Shown: one piece after another, positions 15,459 to 20,334 of the stretch | Numbering within the stretch: position 1 is the stretch's first letter | How the letters are laid out: every line of letters starts with the position of its first letter | Assembly (NCBI GenBank): GCA_041493345.1 | Contig: JBGPYQ010000036.1 | Coordinates: 1 to 20,334, forward strand | Length of the DNA stretch: 20,334 nt | Direction of reading: 5' to 3' | From: VBDM01 sp041493345 | GTDB taxonomy: Bacteria; Pseudomonadota; Gammaproteobacteria; Burkholderiales; SG8-39 | Notes under the pieces: model-generated | What the model was told of the DNA's origin: nothing | Databases searched by the model: none | What the model saw: the letters and a program-made list of their open reading frames with translations, nothing else | Position numbers and translations under genes: made by a program

Positions 15459-16253
15459 CTATACCGCGATCGGGGCCTTGATCGCCGGATGCGGTTCGTA
15501 GCCCTCGAGGGTGAAATCCTCGTAGTGGAATCCTGAAATGTCCTTCACGGCCGGACTGATCCGCATGCGCGGCGGCGAGCGCGGCGAGCGCGAGACCTGC
15601 TCTTTCGCCTGCTCAAGATGGTTGAGATAGAGGTGCGCATCGCCCAGGGTGTGTACGAATTCCCCCGGCTTCAGGCCGCAGACCTGCGCCACCATCAGCG
15701 TGAGCAGCGCGTAAGAGGCCATGTTGAAAGGCACGCCGAGAAAAATATCGGCGCTGCGCTGGTACATCTGGCAGGAGAGCCGGCCTGAGGCGACGTAGAA
15801 CTGGAAAAACGCGTGGCACGGCGGCAGCTTCATGCGCGCGATGTCCGCCGGGTTCCATGCCGTGACGATGTGGCGGCGGGAGTCCGGATTTTTGCGGATC
15901 GAGTCGATGACCTGCGCAATTTGGTCGATCTTCCTGCCGTCGGCCGCCTCCCAGTTGCGCCATTGGTAGCCGTACACGGGACCGAGCTCCCCGCCCGCGT
16001 CCGCCCACTCGTCCCAGATGGTCACGCCGTTCTCCTGCAGCCAGCGCACGTTGGTGCTTCCGCGCAGAAACCAGAGCAGCTCGTAGATAATCGATTTGAG
16101 GTGCAGCTTCTTGGTGGTGAGGAGCGGAAAGCTGTCCGCGAGGTCGAACCGCATCTGCCAGCCGAACACCGAAAGCGTTCCGGTGCCCGTGCGGTCGCCC
16201 TTGCGGTGCCCGCGCTCGAGCACGTGGCGCATGAGATCCAGATATTGCTTCAT
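15459..16253 (-). CDS. thyA: Thymidylate synthase
   Basis: 264 residues, the same length as the E. coli enzyme. Converts dUMP and methylene-tetrahydrofolate to dTMP and dihydrofolate in the cytoplasm. The catalytic cysteine is C146 in KLPPCHAFFQFYV. Other signatures are RTGTGTLSVFG, ELLWFLRGSTNVRWL, GPVYGYQWRNW, CQMYQRSADIFLGVPFN and the C-terminal IKAPIAV that closes over the active site. ATG 16253. The gene upstream is 28 nt away and folA lies downstream, so it is probably in an operon. A short GGCGAGCGC duplication at 15574-15591 does not change the length relative to E. coli. Confidence 0.98.
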   Translation of the reverse strand: MKQYLDLMRHVLERGHRKGDRTGTGTLSVFGWQMRFDLADSFPLLTTKKLHLKSIIYELLWFLRGSTNVRWLQENGVTIWDEWADAGGELGPVYGYQWRNWEAADGRKIDQIAQVIDSIRKNPDSRRHIVTAWNPADIARMKLPPCHAFFQFYVASGRLSCQMYQRSADIFLGVPFNMASYALLTLMVAQVCGLKPGEFVHTLGDAHLYLNHLEQAKEQVSRSPRSPPRMRISPAVKDISGFHYEDFTLEGYEPHPAIKAPIAV

Positions 16254-16281
16254 CGAGGCGCGGCCGGAAGAGAATCTGAAA

Positions 16282-16680
16282 TCATAGCGCGTTATTCGAA
16301 CGCTTTGAGCTCGGGCGAGGCGGGACGGCCCGCCAGACCCCCATCACGGCAAGCGCGAACGCACAGTAGGCAAGGGCGAAAACCCACTCCGGGAATTCGT
16401 AGTAAAGCAGCCGGGCGAGCCAGCGGCCGATGAAGCTGCGCTCCTGCGGTCCGGCGCCCCTCAGCAGGTCTTCCCAGCGCGTCAGCGGGCAGGTGATGCC
16501 GAGCAGCGCCTCGGCCGAAACGAATACGATGGCGGCGAGATGCGCCACGCGGAACGCGCGGTTGCGGACCCAGCTCCAACTCCGCGCGCCGGCGACGATC
16601 AAGGCAAGACCGCCGACGATGAACAGCACGAACGCTACATGCAGGATCAGGATTGCGTCGGCGAGACATCCCGCATCCAT
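16282..16680 (-). CDS. DUF2784 family inner-membrane protein
   Basis: 132 residues with three or four predicted membrane helices (about 8-30, 42-62, 95-118). The opening ADAILILHVAFVLFIVGG and the internal GITCPLTRWEDLLR match the DUF2784 family as I know it; its function is unknown. The end is short and basic (PPRPSSKRSNNAL). ATG 16680 lies 6 nt after the sulfurtransferase stop, so it is almost certainly co-transcribed with it, and thyA follows 28 nt later. Confidence 0.85.
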   Translation of the reverse strand: MDAGCLADAILILHVAFVLFIVGGLALIVAGARSWSWVRNRAFRVAHLAAIVFVSAEALLGITCPLTRWEDLLRGAGPQERSFIGRWLARLLYYEFPEWVFALAYCAFALAVMGVWRAVPPRPSSKRSNNAL

Positions 16681-16686
16681 GGTATT

Positions 16687-17607
16687 TCAATGCGACCGCG
16701 GCTTGCCGGTCCCGGTATCCGGATCGCCTTCGACCGCCTCTGGATCGCCTGCGGCCGCTTCTGGATCGCCTGCGGCGATGGGCCGCGCGGGATCGGCGCA
16801 CCATTCGCTCCAGGAGCCGGGATAGAGGCGCCCGCCGCGCAGCCCGGCGCTCTCCATCGCGAGGAGGTTGTGGCAGGCGGACACGCCCGAGCCGCAGTAG
16901 TGCACGACCTTTTCGGTGTCCGCGTTTCCGAGCGCCAGGCGGAATTCCTGCTTCAGGGCCGCTGCCGGCTTGAAGCAGCCGCCTGCATCGAGATTGTCAC
17001 GGTACGGGCGGTTGCGCGCGCCGGGAATGCGGCCGCCGACCGGATCCAGGGTTTCGTTGCGGCCGCGGAAGCGATCCGGCGCGCGGGCGTCAAGCAGCAC
17101 CATGCCGGTATCGTCCAAGTGGGAGAGAACAAATTCGGCGTCCACCCGGCCGTCGCCGGGCCCTCCGGCAAAACGCGTCGGCCGCGGCCGCGGAATTTCG
17201 GCGGTCTGCGGGCGCGATTCGGCTGTCCACTTGTTCCAGCTGCCGTCGAGAACGGCGACGGGCCAATGTCCGAGCCAGCGCAGCAGCCACCACAGCCGCG
17301 CCGCGACCATGCCGCCCTGTGCATCGTAGGCAACCACCTGCTTTCGCGAATCAACGCCCGACCGTCCCAGTTTTTCCATGAACGCGTACGCATCGGGCAG
17401 CGGGTGCCGGCCGTTGGTTCCGGTCTTCGGCGCGGACAGCTCCTCGTCCAGATGCAGGAAGCGCGCGCCGGGAACGTGCGAATTCGCGTACTCGGCGCGC
17501 CCGCGCGCCGGATCGGCGAGATCGTGGCGGCAGTCGAAAATGACCCACCCGGGATCATCGAGACGCTGCGCGAGAATGTCGGTGCTGACGAGCGCGGTGA
17601 GGATCAT
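16687..17607 (-). CDS. sseA: 3-mercaptopyruvate sulfurtransferase (tandem rhodanese)
   Basis: 306 residues made of two rhodanese domains: an inactive one at about 8-130 (DCRHDL, SHVPGARFLHLD) and a catalytic one at about 155-275. The active cysteine is C238 in the loop CGSGVSA; this loop, like the CGSGVTA of E. coli SseA, is typical of mercaptopyruvate rather than thiosulfate enzymes. The protein moves sulfane sulfur in the cytoplasm. ATG 17607 begins MILTALVST. The last 30 residues form an extra low-complexity tail made from a 21-bp repeat (see repeat entry) and are not part of the fold. Confidence 0.93.
   Translation of the reverse strand: MILTALVSTDILAQRLDDPGWVIFDCRHDLADPARGRAEYANSHVPGARFLHLDEELSAPKTGTNGRHPLPDAYAFMEKLGRSGVDSRKQVVAYDAQGGMVAARLWWLLRWLGHWPVAVLDGSWNKWTAESRPQTAEIPRPRPTRFAGGPGDGRVDAEFVLSHLDDTGMVLLDARAPDRFRGRNETLDPVGGRIPGARNRPYRDNLDAGGCFKPAAALKQEFRLALGNADTEKVVHYCGSGVSACHNLLAMESAGLRGGRLYPGSWSEWCADPARPIAAGDPEAAAGDPEAVEGDPDTGTGKPRSH
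16721..16783 (-). repeat. Three 21-bp tandem repeats coding the SseA tail
   Basis: On the plus strand GGATCGCCT recurs at 16721, 16742 and 16763, exactly 21 bases apart, with diverging remainders. Read on the minus strand they give repeating seven-residue units containing GDPEA (AAGDPEA, AAGDPEA, VEGDPDT). The 21-bp period keeps the reading frame, as expected for slippage expansion. Confidence 0.85.
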
Positions 17608-17693
17608 GCGGCAATCTTAGCTCGGCCGGAGCGATCGGGTCGCAGGACCGGAAGACCTCGCGCAACCGGGCTCGCCGAGATGAGGGCACACTC

Positions 17694-18017
17694 TTACTTC
17701 GATTCTTTTTCGCCCTTGATCGCTTGTTTCACTTCTCGGCCGCTTTTTTTTGCCGCGTGTCCCACGTCCCTGCCGGCCTTGGCGGCGCCGTGGCCGATGG
17801 TCTTGCCGGCCTTTTTAGCGTCCTTGCCCATTTGGCGGAAGGCGGACCCGACCTCGTGTCCCGCCTTCTTGGCATCCTTTTTCAGCTGCGACTCCTCGGC
17901 CAGCGGAGCTCCGAAATAAAATCCCGCCAGCAGGGCTGCGCCGACTCCGGCCCGCCAGCCGCTTAAGCGACGCGGCTTGCGGGCCGGGACGGCTCGAGAT
18001 TTTGCGCCAGTGATCAC
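17694..18017 (-). CDS. Small Lys/Ala/Gly-repeat protein with N-terminal membrane or signal segment
   Basis: 107 residues, not assigned to a named family. A basic N-terminus (SRAVPARKPRRLSG) precedes a hydrophobic segment (WRAGVGAALLAGFYFGAPLA), consistent with a membrane anchor or signal peptide. The remaining 65 residues repeat a loose unit: KKDAKKAGHEVG, GKDAKKAGKTIG, AAKAGRDVG, AAKKSGREV. This Lys/Ala/Gly pattern with amphipathic helix potential resembles LEA-like or histone H1-like stress proteins, but no function can be stated. The GTG start at 18017 lies one base after the Rieske oxygenase stop, so it is probably translated by coupling. No ATG is available near the N-terminus. Confidence 0.7.
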   Translation of the reverse strand: MITGAKSRAVPARKPRRLSGWRAGVGAALLAGFYFGAPLAEESQLKKDAKKAGHEVGSAFRQMGKDAKKAGKTIGHGAAKAGRDVGHAAKKSGREVKQAIKGEKESK

Positions 18018-18018
18018 T

Positions 18019-19194
18019 CTACAGACTCGCCCGGTCCGGTACTCGAGGATCGCTCGAATCCGCCCCGAGGTTGAAAGCGGGGCTTCGGTCTAGACATGCC
18101 CCCGCAAGTCCGCGGCGCAGGTATTCGTGGAAGTGCATCATGCCGTCCTCCATGGGCGACTGGTACGGGCCGGCGTCGTTCGCGCCCCGCTGGTAGAGCG
18201 CGCGCCGGCCGCGGTCCATGCGCTTGGCGATCTCGTCGTCTTCGATCGCGGTCTCCATGTAGGCGGCCTGCTCGGCTTCGATGAACCCGCGCTCGAAGAG
18301 CACGATGTCCTCGGGATAGTAGAACTCGACGACGTTCGTGGTGTGCGTGGGCGAGCGCGGGAGCAGCGTGCTGACCACCAGCACGTGAGGATACCACTCG
18401 AGCATCACGTTCGGGTAGTACAGGAACCAGATGGCCCCCTGCTTGGCCTGCCTGCCGTCGAGGTAGCGGTTGAGGGCCTCGTGCCATTTTGCATAAGCCG
18501 GCGTGCCCGGATTGGCGAACCCGTCCTTCACTCCCACCACCTGCGCCGAATAAGTGTCCGTGATGTCCCACTTGAGTTCGTCGCAGGTGACGAAGTTGCC
18601 CAGTCCCGGATGGTAGGGAATCACATGGTAGTCCTCGAGGTAGACCTCGATGAAGGTCTTCCAGTTCTGCTGCAGCTCCATGACTTCGACGCGGTCGAGC
18701 ATGTAGCCGGAGAAATCGAAGTCACCGGCGCTCGAGAACCGGGCGAGATCTTTCGCCACGTCGCGCGTGCCCGAAAACAGCATCCCGCGCCAGTTCTGCA
18801 GTGCGGTCTTTCCGAGATTGAGGCAGGGATTTTCGGGGAAATGCGGCGCGCCGAGGAGCTCGCCCTGCATGTCGTAAGTCCAGCGGTGCAGCGGGCAGAC
18901 GATGTTCTGCGCGTTGCCGCGTCCTTCGAGCAGGATCGACTGGCGGTGACGGCACACGTTGGATAAAAGCTCGACGCCGTTGGCGTTGCGGACCAGCACC
19001 TTGCCGTGGTCCATCCAGGCGAGGGTATGGTAGTCGCCGGGATTCGGCACCATCAGCTCGTGCCCGACGTAATCCGGGCCGTTTTCAAACAGCAGTTTCT
19101 GCTCCAGCTCGAGCACATGCGGGTCGAAGTACCACGACACCGGGAGCTGCGCATCGCTCGGACGCAGGCTCCGCGGACTTGCCAGTGCGGACAT
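18019..19194 (-). CDS. Rieske non-heme iron oxygenase, alpha subunit type
   Basis: 391 residues. The Rieske [2Fe-2S] motif is C81-x-H83 (NVCRHRQS) and C100-x2-H103 (CPLHRWTYD). The mononuclear iron site is in YLEDYHVIPYHPGL, with His190 and His195 and the bridging Asp188, so both centres are intact. The family oxygenates aromatic rings or demethylates quaternary ammonium compounds; the substrate cannot be told. No reductase gene is nearby. ATG 19194. It lies divergent from xseB-ispA, an arrangement I recall as common in betaproteobacteria, which suggests a conserved chromosomal role rather than an accessory catabolic one. Confidence 0.9.
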   Translation of the reverse strand: MSALASPRSLRPSDAQLPVSWYFDPHVLELEQKLLFENGPDYVGHELMVPNPGDYHTLAWMDHGKVLVRNANGVELLSNVCRHRQSILLEGRGNAQNIVCPLHRWTYDMQGELLGAPHFPENPCLNLGKTALQNWRGMLFSGTRDVAKDLARFSSAGDFDFSGYMLDRVEVMELQQNWKTFIEVYLEDYHVIPYHPGLGNFVTCDELKWDITDTYSAQVVGVKDGFANPGTPAYAKWHEALNRYLDGRQAKQGAIWFLYYPNVMLEWYPHVLVVSTLLPRSPTHTTNVVEFYYPEDIVLFERGFIEAEQAAYMETAIEDDEIAKRMDRGRRALYQRGANDAGPYQSPMEDGMMHFHEYLRRGLAGACLDRSPAFNLGADSSDPRVPDRASL

Positions 19195-19292
19195 ATAAGG
19201 GCTAGGCTCCGGGGGCGATTAAAATGCGCGCGATTCTAGACCCTTTCCCCCGCGGGTTCCATAACTTTTTTTTGCCGGAGCCCCCGGTGGAT

Positions 19293-19321
19293 TTGACCGG
19301 CCCCGTCGCATAAGCTATTTT
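19293..19321 (+). promoter_or_regulatory. Candidate sigma-70 promoter for xseB-ispA
   Basis: TTGACC at 19293-19298 and TATTTT at 19316-19321 are 17 bases apart (5 of 6 and 4 of 6 to consensus). This would start transcription at about 19328, roughly 47 bases before the xseB ATG. Confidence 0.5.
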
Positions 19322-19374
19322 TGCCTTTTCCCAGAACGGTGCGCCCCGGCTCGGGCAGCGCGCCGCATCCCGCC

Positions 19375-19617
19375 ATGTCAAAATCCGCCAAAACCGATCC
19401 TCCCGCAAGCTTTGAGGCTGCGCTCGCCGAGCTGGAGAAAATTGTCGCCGGCATGGAGGCGGGGAAACTGACACTCGAGCAATCGCTCGCCGCGCACAAG
19501 CGCGGCCTGGAACTCGCCCAGTACTGCCAGTCGGTGCTCGCCCGGGCCCGGCAGCAGGTCAAGGTGCTGGAAGAAAACACCCTGAAAAACTTCCCCGGTG
19601 CCGACGACGCCGAGTGA
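19375..19617 (+). CDS. xseB: Exodeoxyribonuclease VII small subunit
   Basis: 80 residues, exactly the common length of XseB. The core SFEAALAELEKIVAGMEAGK and LTLEQSLAAHKRGLELAQYC is the family signature of paired helices that bind the large subunit XseA. The complex degrades single-stranded DNA to short oligonucleotides. ATG at 19375 opens MSKSAKTDPPAS. xseA is not in the window. The reading frame overlaps the start of ispA by 20 bases. Confidence 0.97.
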   Translation: MSKSAKTDPPASFEAALAELEKIVAGMEAGKLTLEQSLAAHKRGLELAQYCQSVLARARQQVKVLEENTLKNFPGADDAE

Positions 19618-20334
19618 ATTCAGCGCCTGGACGGAGAAAGTCCAGACCCGGGTCGAATCCGCGCTCGAGCGTTTTCTGCCCTCCGGCAAGCTCGCCCCGC
19701 AGCGGCTGCACGAGGCCATGCGCTACGCGGTGCTGGGTGGGGGCAAGCGGGCACGCCCGCTGCTCGTGTTCGCTGCGGGCGAGCTGGACGGCGCCGATCC
19801 GGCGCGGCTAGAGGTGGCGGCCTGCGCGGTCGAGTGCATCCATGCCTACTCGCTCGCGCACGACGACCTGCCGTGCATGGACAACGATGTGCTGCGGCGG
19901 GGCAAGCCTGCCTGCCACGTCGAATTCGACGAGGCCACGGCGCTCCTCGTCGGCGACAGCCTGCAGTCGCTCGCGTTTCAATTGCTCGCCGAGCACCGCC
20001 TCTCTGACGACCCGGCGACGCAGGTCGAAATGATGAGGGTCCTCGCGGTGGCGAGCGGCAGCCGCGGCATGGCAGGCGGGCAGGCGATCGACCTCGCCAG
20101 TATCGGGCAGACGCTCACGCCGCCCGAGCTCGAACACATGCATATCCACAAGACCGGCGCGCTGATCCGGGCGTCGGTCGCGCTGGGCGCGCGCTGCTCG
20201 GGCGCGCTTTCGCCTGAGCAGCTTGCGCGCCTTGATCATTACGCCAAGTGCGTGGGCCTCGCCTTCCAGGTGGTGGACGACGTGCTCGACCGGGAATCCT
20301 CGACCGCGACTCTCGGAAAAACAGCCGGCAAGGA
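19598..20334 (+). CDS. ispA: Farnesyl diphosphate synthase (3' end cut by window)
   Basis: About 245 codons are visible. A prenyl transferase that condenses isopentenyl diphosphate with allylic diphosphates to give geranyl and farnesyl diphosphate. Seen: GGGKRARP (47-54), the first Asp-rich motif in LAHDDLPCMDND (D89, D90 and following), GGQAIDLAS, HIHKTGALIRASV, and the second Asp-rich motif FQVVDDVLD near the edge. The spacing around the first motif (two extra residues, Pro-Cys) is that of bacterial type farnesyl enzymes. The start is a GTG at 19598 inside xseB (20-nt overlap), giving VPTTPSEFSAWTE; no ATG exists until codon 41. Coupled to xseB; dxs is the usual next gene, not visible. Confidence 0.95.
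   Translation, partial: MPTTPSEFSAWTEKVQTRVESALERFLPSGKLAPQRLHEAMRYAVLGGGKRARPLLVFAAGELDGADPARLEVAACAVECIHAYSLAHDDLPCMDNDVLRRGKPACHVEFDEATALLVGDSLQSLAFQLLAEHRLSDDPATQVEMMRVLAVASGSRGMAGGQAIDLASIGQTLTPPELEHMHIHKTGALIRASVALGARCSGALSPEQLARLDHYAKCVGLAFQVVDDVLDRESSTATLGKTAGK

Noticed and set aside
15574..15591. Tandem GGCGAGCGC in thyA, considered as a slippage insertion.
   Set aside because: The ThyA length here equals the E. coli length in this region, and the residues align without an insertion.
19209..19287. Inverted repeat CCGGGGGC (19209-19216) / GCCCCCGG (19280-19287) with a T8 run nearby, considered as a terminator or operator.
   Set aside because: The arms are only 8 bp and 63 bp apart, and no gene on the plus strand ends upstream to need a terminator. 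Chance is likely in GC-rich DNA.

Overview
The window looks like a chromosomal stretch of a GC-rich betaproteobacterium. The evidence is gene content and order: a Rieske oxygenase gene divergent from xseB-ispA, mrp/apbC next to metG with a remnant of a Burkholderia-type dcd, and a thyA-folA pair. I see no tRNA, rRNA, CRISPR array, insertion sequence or prophage. Two genes run off the edges: a hyfG-like gene at position 1 and ispA at the right end.

Layout. (1) 1-5273, minus strand: hyfB-hyfC-hyfE-hyfF plus the first codons of a further gene, encoding the membrane arm of a hydrogenase-4-like / complex I-like ion-pumping complex. No hyfD lies between hyfC and hyfE. (2) 5270-7339, minus: metG, whose stop codon overlaps the GTG start of hyfB by four bases. 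(3) 7403-10216, minus: a signalling trio of class III nucleotide cyclase with membrane segment and PEGA domain, small TPR-like lipoprotein, and tail-anchored Ser/Thr kinase, ahead of metG on the same strand. (4) 10382-11473, plus: mrp (apbC), followed by a dcd gene wrecked by an internal deletion. (5) 11941-13389, plus: a near-consensus sigma-70 promoter, a long 5' hairpin, a 21-codon leader ORF with a near-perfect Shine-Dalgarno, and a fold-III ornithine/lysine decarboxylase. (6) 13395-17607, minus: an exonuclease/GIY-YIG fusion, folA, thyA, a DUF2784 membrane protein and a 3-mercaptopyruvate sulfurtransferase. (7) 17694-19194, minus: a Rieske oxygenase and a Lys/Ala/Gly-repeat small protein. 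(8) 19375-20334, plus: xseB and ispA.

How the genes work together. The hyf genes form one energy-converting membrane complex; whether it is a hydrogenase depends on cysteines in HyfG, outside the window. thyA and folA form the dTMP/folate cycle, while the dCTP deaminase that would feed dUTP toward it is destroyed here. The kinase, cyclase and lipoprotein are probably one envelope-associated signalling unit with unknown output. xseB-ispA is an ordinary housekeeping pair.

The most promising undescribed element is the leader of the decarboxylase gene (about 11941-12190). It combines a strong promoter, a 49-nt hairpin at the mRNA 5' end, a short leader peptide, and a complementary pair of segments that could close over both ribosome binding regions. 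This resembles, in design but not in sequence, the polyamine-responsive leader peptide upstream of speF in enterobacteria.
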